Origin: Chara braunii
Lineage: Eukaryota > Streptophyta > Charophyceae > Charales > Characeae
Direction: 5' to 3'
Length of the DNA: 20,177 nucleotides
Assembly: GCA_003427395.1 (NCBI GenBank)
Contig: BFEA01000018.1
Location: 3,828,553 to 3,848,729 of the forward strand
Both the position numbers and the translations under genes were made by a program. A model generated the notes under the pieces. It had not been told where the DNA came from. It made no database searches and saw only the letters and a program-made list of their open reading frames with translations. This document shows, one piece after another, positions 1-8,767 of the stretch. The first letter of the stretch is position 1. Every line of letters starts with the position of its first letter.

Positions 1-33
<33 letters not shown>
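1..33. repeat. GA microsatellite followed by a G11 run
   Basis: Eleven GA units (1-22) run into eleven consecutive G (23-33). This is a simple repeat seen directly. GA tracts occur again at 211-232 and in the ORF1 linker near 2200-2460, so the plus strand is purine-biased over the left part of the window. Confidence 0.95.
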
Positions 34-1335
34 ATGATGAGAGGAGACACCCGCAACATTCGACGTTGTGGTCAAAATATGACCGAGTCGAGAGAAACCG
101 GAACGGGAAGAGGAAGAAAACTTCAGCGAAACAGGAGAGGTACGGAGAGACTAGAGGTTAAAAGAGAAGAGAACAAGAATTGAGCCAGGAGTGATAAGAA
201 GAGGAGATGCGAGAGAGAGAGAGAGAGAGAGAAAAGTGGGCATTTTGAGGGCGGCGCGGAAACAGAGACAAAGAATGATGCTACGTAAGGGGCGCAGGCT
301 TTGAGGAGGAAGAGCAGGGCGGGACCAAATCGAAGAACATCTCAAGGGTTGGCCAAGAGGGTAGGCAGGTCAAATGAGAGAGTAGGAGATCAGGCCGGCT
401 GCAGCGAGCCGCCATCGAGGCAGTCCAGAGAGTGGAGGGAAACACCTCAAGGTCATGTAAAAGACGGGCCTGGACAAGCATGAGAAACCCGAAAAAGCCA
501 AGCGATGCGGCGGCGGCCAGCCAAGCACGCAAAGAAGACAGGCAACGCCGGCGATCCGGACTGTAAAACAATTAACTGGGCCAACCTCCCACAAAACCGT
601 CGAAGAAGGAGGAGGAGGCGGAGGAGGAGGAGGAATGACGAAGGGGATGGGTTATGGGTGACCAAGATCGATACGTGAAAACAGAAGGCTGTCCAAGGGG
701 AAAAAAAGAAGAAAAGGAGGGCGTGCAAAAATTATCTGCACAACCTCATGGACGTTCGGTCTCTGGAGAACGGCGGCGATGGCGGCACGGGGGAATGAGG
801 AGTTGGTGTCTAGTTCGTCATTGCCAAGTTGACAGTAGGCAGGGAATAACTAAACCGGGAGAAAAATAATTAAAAATAATTAAAATTTTTGAATAAATAA
901 ACAAAGATAGGTGCTAGAAGGACAAAACGATAAGGTCTGGGGACGGGGAGCAGGAGAAGCGAGGGAGAGAAAGAAAGAGAGAACGGGCAAGTAAGTACCT
1001 TGCAGGATCCGAAGGGCCGTGTAGCGCTTCGTCGGAACGGTGCGGTGCGGCTGTCACTCTCGCGCTCTCCCAGCAAAGCAAAGCTTAGCTGTCGAGTGTC
1101 AACGACGGCTATGTCAGCGGTGGGTATGGCGGTGAAAAAGCGAGGCCGTCGTGCTCACTGTCAATCGGGCGCCAACTGCAGTGAAGTCTTTCACAGATCC
1201 CACAGATACCACAAGGATAGAGAAACCTTGAAGGCCAGACGAAACGTGTCAGAGCGGGAAACGATGATACCGGTGTCTTTTGTTTTCGCTCTACGATCTT
1301 TTTTTCCCCTCCCTCATTTTCGTGGGCGAGGAACA
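34..1335. other. purine-rich stretch with no supportable gene
   Basis: No reading frame here has a recognisable domain. The frames that are open on the minus strand are low-complexity Ser/Leu/Phe-rich, as expected opposite A/G-rich DNA. The stretch holds a second GA microsatellite (211-232), a GGA-rich patch (609-635), and an AT-rich patch at about 865-905 with AATAAATAAAC that resembles the tail of LINE-2 and could be the decayed end of another retroelement. A 126-codon frame at 1000-1380 runs into the MITE sequence and matches no family I know. Confidence 0.6.
211..232. repeat. GA microsatellite
   Basis: Eleven perfect GA units are seen directly, within the purine-rich left end. Confidence 0.95.
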
Positions 1336-1372
1336 GGCCCTCGCTCCACTACTCTCTGCAAATGTGGAAAAT
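1334..1372 (+). repeat. degenerate copy of a MITE terminal repeat
   Basis: The stretch starting AGGCCCTCGCTCCACTACTC and continuing through CAAATGTGGAAAATG is a diverged, same-orientation copy of the terminal repeat that begins at 1447 (GGGCCTCGCCACACCACT then CGAAATGTGAAAA). It suggests an older, truncated member of the family, into which or next to which the 1447 copy inserted. Its partner end was not found in the window. Confidence 0.45.
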
Positions 1373-1446
1373 GGGACTGAATCCTCCGCTAGACCATGGA
1401 AAGGTACACGGCCCATATTGTTTGTCTTTTGTGCATCCGGAGAGTA

Positions 1447-1499
1447 GGGCCTCGCCACACCACTCTCGAAATGTGAAAAGAGTAAAAAATGCGGCTCGT
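1447..1499 (+). mobile_element. outer MITE, left part (continues at 8398-8701)
   Basis: The left terminal repeat GGGCCTCGCCACACCACT, continuing CTCGAAATGTG, matches the reverse complement of 8673-8701 over 29 bases with one mismatch. With LINE-1 and the inner MITE removed, 1447-1499 plus 8398-8415 plus 8584-8701 gives an element of about 190 bp with terminal inverted repeats. The flanking triplets are GTA (1444-1446) and ATA (8702-8704), a possible decayed 3-bp duplication. TIRs opening with GGGC and a TNA-like 3-bp duplication fit the PIF/Harbinger (Tourist-like) type; this class call is inference. Confidence 0.7.
1484..1499 (+). repeat. LINE-1 target-site duplication, 5' copy
   Basis: AAAAAATGCGGCTCGT here is repeated exactly at 8382-8397, directly after the LINE-1 poly(A) tail. 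The length (16 bp) and the A-rich left edge are what target-primed reverse transcription by an L1-type endonuclease leaves. The A residues merge with the tail, so the 3' copy's left edge is slightly ambiguous. Confidence 0.88.
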
Positions 1500-3230
1500 G
1501 CGGCCCAGAAAGAGTGGTTGAATGAACACGCGGTGACAATACAGTTCGGCGAAGAATCTGATTCCTTTTCAGTGGGGGTGAAGAAGAAAATAATTAGGGC
1601 TTACGAGAACAGTTGGATTGGGAGCTCCATGTTGGGCCCGAACCCCCGCCGAGGACTATTCAAAAATGAAGGAATCTCATCTCGTATATCACGAGTACTA
1701 CGGAAGTGGCCGAATGTCGAATTGGATGGGAAAATGCACAAGCTCACGGTAAGACCCTGGATGACTGAAAGAGAATTGCAGTCCTGGAGGGAGACTAATA
1801 AGTTTGCCTTTTTCTGGGTCAAATGCGTGCGAGTTCCCTTGGCGGCCTTGCCGGCAGTGGAAAAAGCATTAGGTAGAGTTATAAAGACCCACCCACTGAC
1901 GAGAAGACGGGGAGAGCCAGAGCATAATATTCGTTTTGACCTCGAACCAGGGGCAGCAGATTTATATACTCCGTACCTGGTTATCGGTATCCCCGATGGC
2001 AAGGACACGATAATCACGGTAGAAGTGGCCTGCCCGTCCACCGACTGCTGCTCAGTGTGTAAACAATTATTTCACACCGAGGACGATCCAGACTGTCCAG
2101 GAAGGTGGAGAAGGCAAAGAGCGAAGGAAGAGGAGGAGGTCTCGAATGCCCCAGATGAATTTGAAGCCTGGGCCAGGGAGAAACATAAAGAAAAAGAATT
2201 GGCTCGGGAGAGGGAAAGAAAGAGGGAAGAAGAGAGGGAGAGGGACAGGACGGAAAACGAGAGAGAGAGGGAGAAGGAAAAGCAGAGAGAGGTAGAAGCC
2301 AAAGAACGGGAGAGGCAAGAGTTGGAAAAGGAAAGGGAACGCAGACGGAAGATGGAGCAGGAGCAGGAAAAGGAAAGGGAACAGGCGTTACTAGAAGAAA
2401 GGAGGTTAAGAGAAAGGGAAAGGGAAAGAGAGAGGGAAAGGATGGAACTGGAAAGATCAAGGGAGCAGGAGCAAGAAAGAGTGTAAGAAGCAGAGAGGGA
2501 GAGAAGGGAGGAGAATGAGAGGTGGAAGGAAAGAAGTTCAGGACAAGGGGAAAGTGAGGGGTTAGGAGAAGAGAAGAGGAGGGAAAGGGAAAGATCCCCC
2601 CCCCCTGCAGCACGCCACACACTACTGTCCCAACTGCAGTCTCTAGGAGAGAAGACGAGTCTCACCCCTCCTCCGGGGTTGGGTGGTTCTCTCAGTACGT
2701 TGGACCACCAGGCAGGGTTTGTTACCACGTATGATAACGCGATGTTCAACACGGAGGGGACCCCTAACAAGGAGGGTTCCTCGAGTTTGGGGGGAAAACT
2801 CAGCGTAGATTTGAACGGGAGACCGTTGGAAGATGGGTTTGGGATGGCATACCTACCTCAATCAGGGGAAATCTTAAGGTTGACGGATGGAAGAGAAGGG
2901 GTTACTGACAAGGTAATGACAGATCCATTATTAGACGTACCGGTAAGCTCTTCGCAGGAGAGGTTAGGGAAGGAAAAGGCGGGTAACCATTCCCCTCTTA
3001 AAAAACAGAAGAAAGGTCCTCCTAGACCAACCCCTTATTCCCCGGATCCAACAGGGCACAAAGCCCAGAAAGCAAAAGGCAAAACGGTGGAACAGGCGCT
3101 GAGTCTCTCAAGAGCTATGCCCATGGCAACTGTGGGGAGGTCGGACAGAGAGAGGCAAAATGGACAGTTATATGGTCCCACTGATCTGTTCTACGTCGAA
3201 TCAGGGACCGCTGCTGTTGATGAAACGTAA
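1500..3230 (+). pseudogene. LINE-1 ORF1, main part (DUF4283-like, zinc knuckle, charged coil)
   Basis: This is the putative RNA-binding ORF1 protein. The sequence just upstream is MITE, although an ATG at 1362 stays in frame through it. Residues coded at about 1535-2040 align with LINE-2 ORF1: the RAYE-N/D-G/S-W segment, RPWMTERELQSWRETNKFAF against PWIPRQELRDLRLQEAESNF, then a basic stretch ending in IDLEP-like residues; I read this as a DUF4283/RRM-like fold. A CCHC-type knuckle follows at 2049-2096 (C-x2-C-x4-H-x6-C, spacing longer than the canonical x4). Next comes a 130-residue Arg/Glu-rich linker (about 2160-2580), probably a coiled coil or single helix. One in-frame TAA (2484-2486) interrupts an otherwise open frame to 3230. 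It is diverged and non-functional as it stands, unless the stop is read through. Confidence 0.75.
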
Positions 3231-3762
3231 CCAGGAGGGGGGGATTGATCTTCCAATCTTCGTCGTGGAAGGGCTCCCAACGGAGGACTTGTTTGTCAAC
3301 GCAGCACGAAGAGTAGTCGATGATGTCTGCCCGGTAGGTTATGTGCCAACGCCGAAGATGGGCCGCCACTTAGTGAACATGAAGGAAGGAAAAGGGGTGC
3401 TGTATTTTGCTTTTCTGAATTTGCAGTTCGAGATAGATACGCAAGATAAACTGAGGAACCTTTCCCCTCATTGGATTTTATTGGAACAGTTCGTGAGTCC
3501 GGGGAGCGAGACCCCAGGTTCAGTTCATCTGATAGACAAAGTTTCAGGCCAAGAACTGACAAACTGGCTAATTCACTCAGACATGAAGGATCTAATCCAT
3601 TCGCCAGACTTCTCAGATGTATTACAGCAACCATGGCACCTAACAAAAATACGGGGAGAGGATGTGGCAGTGGGTAAAGGATCCGGAGGTGCAAACACAC
3701 GCCTAATCCAACAGAAGGGCGCTCCAAGGGCTTCAGCCCATGGTGCTCCCAGGCAGAATTAG
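3160..3762 (+). CDS. LINE-1 ORF1 C-terminal domain in a shifted frame (ORF1b)
   Basis: This 200-codon open frame overlaps the end of the first ORF1 part by 71 bp in the +1 frame and overlaps the start of ORF2 by 23 bp. The segment MVPLICSTSNQGP and what follows align with LINE-2 at 12574-12820 (VPLVCTQAQDGAHF...), so it is a conserved protein domain and not a chance frame. I do not recognise the domain. It may be the C-terminus of ORF1 separated by an indel, or a genuinely separate product reached by frameshifting or reinitiation. The start at the 3160 ATG is only the first in-frame ATG. No stop occurs inside it, which contrasts with ORF2. Confidence 0.6.
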   Translation: MDSYMVPLICSTSNQGPLLLMKRNQEGGIDLPIFVVEGLPTEDLFVNAARRVVDDVCPVGYVPTPKMGRHLVNMKEGKGVLYFAFLNLQFEIDTQDKLRNLSPHWILLEQFVSPGSETPGSVHLIDKVSGQELTNWLIHSDMKDLIHSPDFSDVLQQPWHLTKIRGEDVAVGKGSGGANTRLIQQKGAPRASAHGAPRQN

Positions 3763-6700
3763 GATTGCATCATGGAATCTACAGGGATTAGGTGACACTA
3801 CAAGAAGGAACAAGCGAGGTCGGGCAGAATCATGGTGCTACTCCAATAATGTCCATATTTTATGTGTTCAAGAAACAAAATTAAACCCAGCAAAAATAGT
3901 AGAGGCAAGGAACTGGTGGAGAGGCCCGCAATTTTGGGCCCCCGCGGACGGAACACGGGGTGGAACTGCTATTTTAATTCATAAGGATCTGGATATTGAG
4001 TTGATTGACTCTTTTACTGACTTGGCAGGCCGGTTTGTATGGGTTAAATTTGGAATAGGGCAGGAAGAGTGGGCGGTGAGGTCGATCTATGCCCCAGTGG
4101 ACTTTGGGGAAATAAAAAGTTTCTTTGCAAATCTCCCTGCCTATATTCCTGAAACAGAAAACTTGGTACTAGCGGCAGACTGGAATACTATATTATCCTT
4201 AGGACTAGATTCTCCCCACAGAGACCCATTAAGGGAAGACTCAAAGTTATTGTTGGAATTCATGAGTTCACAGTGCCTGACCGATGTATATAGAACGATG
4301 AACCCTGAGGAACACGGATACACGTGGTTCAGTTCTATGGCATCAGGTAGAAGGCTTGACTTTCTGTTGGCTAGAGGGTCCATCTGGGATAGATGTGTAT
4401 GGTCGGATCTGTCCAGATCGCATTTAGCAGACCATTACCCGGTAATCATGGAAACTTTGTCAGGGGAGAATATTGCAAGAGGGAAGGGTCCCTTCCGTTT
4501 GAATATTAATGACCTGAAAGATGAAGGCATGAAAAACTGGGTAACAAAACATATGAGGGATTGGCTGAAAGCTAGGACATTGTTTAGAAGAGAAGAGGAC
4601 TGGGCTGACGCGGGCCTGGCCATTATATCTAACTCCCTGAATGTCTTTTCACAAATAAAAGCCAGTAACAGAAACCGAAGAGAAAAAGCATTGATGTCAG
4701 CGATTGCGGAGGCGGAGAATCAGTTGGGATCAGACCCCTATGCGAACCATTATTGGTCGAACAAAAGGAAGGAATTATTGTTGGAATTAGAAGGGGTAAA
4801 GGCACAGAAACAGGCGCAATGGCTTGAGTGGCTGAGGGTAAGAGGGCTCGTGGGTTATGATAAGATGACAAAAGTAACCTTTCGGTCATTGATAGCGCAA
4901 CAGGCTAAGCCGCTGATGAGCAGTTAGCCCACCCCCTCATACCAGACGCCCCAATAGGAGAGACAACTCAGACTATGTGTGAATATGCAAGATACTATTT
5001 TTTCGATATATTTACTGCTACAAATTTAGAGTCGGACTTTAACACCAATCTGATGCAATCATCCAGGTTATGGGAAAGGTCCACAGTGTGGATCTCAGGA
5101 CAGGGCCGCCTGGACCTGGATCGTCCATTTACAACAGAAGAACTGGGCCAAGCGGTGTCTGTAATGAAGGCAGGTAAATGCCCAGGGTCTGACGGACTAC
5201 CAATTGAGTTTTTCCGGGAGAATTGGGAGGCGATGGCCCCGTTTGCGACCCAAATTTGTAATAACTTGTTGATTGGGGGCGAGCTCCCCAAATCTCTCAC
5301 AAAAGGCATTATCTGCCTGTTGTATAAAAAGGGGGACAAGAATCAAGTTAAAAATTACAGACCTATTTCACTTTTGAACGTGGCATATAAAATTCTTGCT
5401 AAAACCATGACCACACGGTTAGCCAGGTATTTACCAGACTTGATTAAGCAGGAGCAAGGGGCATTTGTAAAGGGACGGTCAATTCACGAGAATATTCTGG
5501 CTACAGTATAGACACTGGAAATTATTGGGAAGGAAGATAGAAATGTAGCCATGCTATTGATAGACCTAGACAAAGCCTATGACAAAGTGGGTTGGGCCTT
5601 TGTGGCCACCACTATGAGGAATATGAACTTTGGGTCGAATTTCATGAGGGTTGTTAAAGCCATGTACTCGAAAGCCACAGCAGTAGTAAATATAAACGGT
5701 AGCCTCTCAAGAGAGATCACTCTGACTCGATCGCTGCGCCAAGGGTGCCCTTTGGCCCCTTTACTGTTTGTAGTACAACTGGATGTCTTATTGGACAATA
5801 TCAGATATAACGAGGAAATTGAAGGACTCAGGACTTCTCCAACAATGAACTAGAAAGGTAACACATTAACTGACGACCGAACTTTAGTCTGCAAAAACAC
5901 TAGATCTTCATTGGGTGAACTAAAGAAGGTACTAGACGAATATTGTTAGTTATCGGAAGCTTCGATAAATTGGAATAAGTCTGTCTACCTCCTCCCAGAC
6001 TCTCGTGATCTGACATGTGATTGGGGAATGGGTTGGGTAAAAGAAACAGAATCAGAGAGGTTGTTGGGGGTTCAAGTTTTGTTGGGATCTGCATCGGTGA
6101 AACAGGACGAGATCTTGGAGAATAGAGTGACGTCAAGGATTGCTAGTTGGCCAAGGAGACACCACTTATCCTTGTTTGGTCGAGCGTTGGTGGTTTCTGT
6201 GACTGCATTTTCGATTTTGTGGTTCCCGATGGTGGTATTTCTGTTGGGAGATAAGACATATACGAGGATCAAACGAATTGCTACAGGATACATATGGAAA
6301 CCGTCAAGAGAAGACGGGGAGGACTTCCTTGCGAAAGTGGCTTGGGACGTGATATCTCAACCCAAAGCAGAGGGGGGGCTGGGGGTTATTAATCCAAGGC
6401 AACAGAATATGGCATTGCTAGCAGGATGGCCTATTAAGGCTATGTTCGAAGAGAAAGAGAAGAGTTGGATTAAACTTGCGGAGTATATACTGGGAATGGA
6501 GTGGGACCTGAAGGACCACAAGGATGTATGGCAACGCCTGCTGCTTCCATCGTTTGCGAACAAGAGACCGAAATCACGCATCTGGAGGGATATACTTATA
6601 GCATGGAGGAAATTACAGCCCCAACCAATTATAATTCCGACCTCGAAAGGGACGGTGTTAAATCAACTGTTGTTCGATACCGACTCTATAAGAGGTACAG

Positions 6701-7986
6701 ATGACTCAACCTTTCCAGCTACTGACTCGGCGGGAAGCTTTGGAGGCTATTGGGCTCGGAACGAGATTCTAAGGATAAGAGACCTGTGGGATGACAATGT
6801 AAAGGACTGGATCCCCCTCTCCGTGTTGAGATCAAGACTCCCAAGACGGCACAACGTCCGGGTTCATTTCGAAGCACTCAAGGCTGCAATTTCACAGTAC
6901 TGGAAATCACTATTGAAGGAAGAGTCTGACCCAGAGCCAAACACGTGGTTCAGGGACCCGAACGACAGCGAGCAATTTTGGAGAATTATATCATCGGATC
7001 AGCAGGTTGGGACCAAGGTTCAGGTGTGGAGATCGGTGCGGAGCAATGGAGACTGTCGAATTCCAGCTAGAAAACTGTCGTATGTAGAGGATAAGTTAGT
7101 GGCCTTGGCAAGAGAATCAGAGGAGGTAAGAGTATGGGTCTCAAAAGACAGGCAACGAAAAGAACATTGCCAAGGTGGAGTGTCCTTCTTTCCAAAGAAA
7201 GTTGAACCATATACATATGGTTGGAAGGAGGCTACTCAGGAGGCCACTCAGGATAAAAATCTAGTCTCAATCGCCTTCTACGCGACAAAGGTGGGCAGGG
7301 ACCAATTAAGAGGAAGATTGACTAAATCCCCCCTGATATTGGCAACCAGGAGATGGGATAACTACTGTCCTAAGGTAATGCTCCCAACTGACCTGCGGGC
7401 GCTATGGAATCAAATAAAGAAAATGACGAACCAGAAGGTATCATCCTTACTGTGGCTACAATCTTTACAGGTAACGGCGTCAGCCAATTGGATAGCCTCA
7501 AGACGGATAGAGGTCTCGCAGACTTGCCCAAGATGCAGATGGGTCTGGGAGACTACTCCACACTTATGGTTACATTGTCCGTTTTCTAGAAGATTATGGC
7601 AGTGGTGGCGCCGTCACTGGAATAACTTGTTAAGTCTGAGGAAGGATTTATCATCAGAGTGGTCGGAGTTGTGGATCTTGACAGTGAAGTCAGAAGTTTG
7701 GAAGGTCTTCGGGAGTGGATGAGAATATGTAGCCCAAACCTGCATAGGAATTATTATGGAAGTGATCTGGACAGAGAGGAATGATGCTCTGTTTAGGATT
7801 GAACACTGGTAGGCAGAGAAGACTCAGAAGCTGGACTTGACCAACTTGAGAAGGACGATTCAGGCAGATTGGCAGTCAAAAGGCAAATGGTGGTTCCGGA
7901 ACACTTGGGCAATTGATAACCGACTGACGATGGTTTCAGATGATGAGAAGTTACAGATAGGCCCGTGGTTAGGGAGGGAATGGTAA
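3740..7986 (+). pseudogene. LINE-1 ORF2: APE endonuclease, reverse transcriptase, zf-RVT
   Basis: ORF2 nicks chromosomal DNA and copies the element RNA at the nick. The endonuclease occupies codons 7-240, and all expected residues are visible: N13 (SWNLQG), E45 (VQETK), Y117 (IYAP), D147 and N149 (ADWN), D207 (RLDF) and D231/H232 (ADHYP). A frameshift near 4921 moves the frame. RT follows: KCPGSDGLP (about 5175), YKKGDKNQVKNYRPISLLN (5320-5376), motif A LIDLDKAYDKVGW (5554-5592), motif B LRQGCPLAPLLF (5734-5769), and motif C as TDD in place of the usual ADD (5869-5877). zf-RVT is at about 7438-7610, with Cys at 7525, 7534 and 7573 and His at 7561. Premature stops: TAG 5509, TAG 5851, TAG 5947, TGA 7720, TAG 7810. 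It ends at TAA 7984. ORF2 is inactive. Confidence 0.9.
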
Positions 7987-8362
7987 TTGAAGTTAGAGAG
8001 CCGACTATAGGCTTGAGTAGTAGTGGGGAGTAGAAGGGGTTAGAAGGTAGGACGGGAGTAGCTGAGTTGTTGTGCTAGATAAGCTACTCGCAGTTCTGGC
8101 TGAATCGGGCTGACCTGTAAGCGAACACTGGGTAAGGCTCCCAAATTAAGATGTGAAGCGACCTGGTAGGGGATAGAAATTTTATATCCTTTTATTTCTG
8201 ATTGTTGTTTTGACTGTCCAGTTGAGGGTTTGTTTGTGGGAGAATTGTAGATCAGGGGACGCTGGGCCCGATTCCCAGCACAGGTTCATTCCGGGTTGAG
8301 ATGTGGAGGGATTCCCGGCCTCCGAAGATGGTTGAGTTGGAATAGAAACTGCGACATTCTCC
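7987..8362 (+). other. LINE-1 3' untranslated region
   Basis: This is non-coding sequence between the ORF2 stop and the poly(A). The segment around 8308-8330 (GGGATTCCCGGCCTCCGAA) is echoed near the LINE-2 3' end (about 19475-19493, GAGGTCCCCGACCTCCGAA), so it may be a conserved RNA element recognised by the RT. No canonical AATAAA is close to the tail. Confidence 0.65.
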
Positions 8363-8387
8363 AAAAAAAAAAAAAAAAAAAAAAAAA
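8363..8387 (+). repeat. LINE-1 poly(A) tail
   Basis: Twenty-five consecutive A are followed by TGCGGCTCGT, the rest of the target duplication. The last six A may belong to the duplication. Confidence 0.9.
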
Positions 8388-8397
8388 TGCGGCTCGT
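8382..8397 (+). repeat. LINE-1 target-site duplication, 3' copy
   Basis: This is an exact match to 1484-1499. The bases after it (CCTTCAGGACATCCG) are the continuation of the interrupted outer MITE. Confidence 0.88.
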
Positions 8398-8701
8398 CCT
8401 TCAGGACATCCGTTAGGGCCTCGCCACACCACTGTCGAAACGAAAAACGAAAGAATGCATCTACCCCAAAAAGTGGTAAGATGCATCCGGTGCTATTCAT
8501 AGTAACCGATGCATCTTGCCACGCTCTGCGTGAAGATGCACTCGAACTTTTTTCGTTTCGACTGTGATGTGGCGAGGCCCTTAGCATGGCCCCTGCGCAA
8601 GGATGACACGCATAAATCGAGAAAAAAAATGTGGCTCGTGCATTTTCTACCTGGAAGTTCATTCTCATTTTGCACATTTCGAGAGTGGTGTGGCGATGCC
8701 C
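8398..8701 (+). mobile_element. outer MITE, right part (interrupted by the inner MITE)
   Basis: The interior of the outer MITE resumes at 8398, is split by the inner MITE at 8416-8580, and runs to the right terminal repeat at 8673-8701 (CACATTTCGAGAGTGGTGTG then GCGATGCCC), the inverse of 1447-1475. The internal ATGTGGCTCGTGC (8629-8641) mirrors ATGCGGCTCGTGC at 1489-1501, so the arms are homologous beyond the termini and the element is a partial foldback. Confidence 0.7.
8416..8580. mobile_element. inner MITE (165 bp) with TTA target duplication
   Basis: The terminal inverted repeats are GGGCCTCGCCACACCACTGT at the left and, as reverse complement at the right, GGGCCTCGCCACATCACAGT; both continue CGAAACGAAAAA. 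TTA flanks both ends (8413-8415, 8581-8583). The interior holds a further hairpin (8473-8491 with 8504-8522, 12-nt loop). TTA duplication and a GGGCC terminus fit the PIF/Harbinger (Tourist-like) class. No coding capacity is present. Its ends belong to the same family as the outer MITE it sits in. Confidence 0.82.
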
Positions 8702-8724
8702 ATAGACATGTTTTCGAGTTCGGA

Positions 8725-8748
8725 TTTTTTTTTTTCTTTTTTTTTTTT
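8725..8748 (-). repeat. oligo-T tract (possible minus-strand poly(A) tail)
   Basis: T11, C, T12 follow closely on the outer MITE's right end. Read on the minus strand it looks like a retroposon tail whose body would lie to the right, over the snapback element at 8768-8953. It could equally be a simple T tract. Confidence 0.5.
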
Positions 8749-8767
8749 CCAATCCAATTACAAAAAA

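Larger units (their letters stand above)
1500..8387 (+). mobile_element. LINE-1: 5'-truncated plant L1-type retrotransposon
   Basis: This is a non-LTR retrotransposon read left to right: ORF1 (1500-3230 plus 3160-3762), ORF2 with endonuclease, RT and zf-RVT (3740-7986), a 3' untranslated region of about 375 bp, and 25 A (8363-8387). It lies between exact 16-bp duplications. ORF1 alignment with LINE-2 shows that roughly the first 100 codons of ORF1 and the whole 5' UTR are missing, so the element is 5'-truncated, the usual outcome of incomplete reverse transcription. No LTRs and no RNase H domain were seen. In-frame stops and one frameshift make it a non-autonomous relic. Its target was the MITE that begins at 1447. 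Confidence 0.9.

Noticed and set aside
151-728. Several minus-strand frames of 64-96 codons
   Set aside because: Low-complexity leucine/serine-rich products opposite A/G-rich DNA, overlapping one another, with no family resemblance.
1000-1380. 126-codon plus-strand frame
   Set aside because: It is basic and compositionally biased, runs into the MITE terminal repeat, and has no recognisable motif.
2014-2770. Long minus-strand frames (202 and 232 codons) rich in Ser, Leu, Phe and Pro
   Set aside because: They lie opposite the polypurine linker of LINE-1 ORF1. Composition explains their length, and no domain is visible.
7600-7986. RNase H domain at the ORF2 C-terminus
   Set aside because: Only about 130 residues follow zf-RVT and no Asp/Glu pattern of RNase H is visible.
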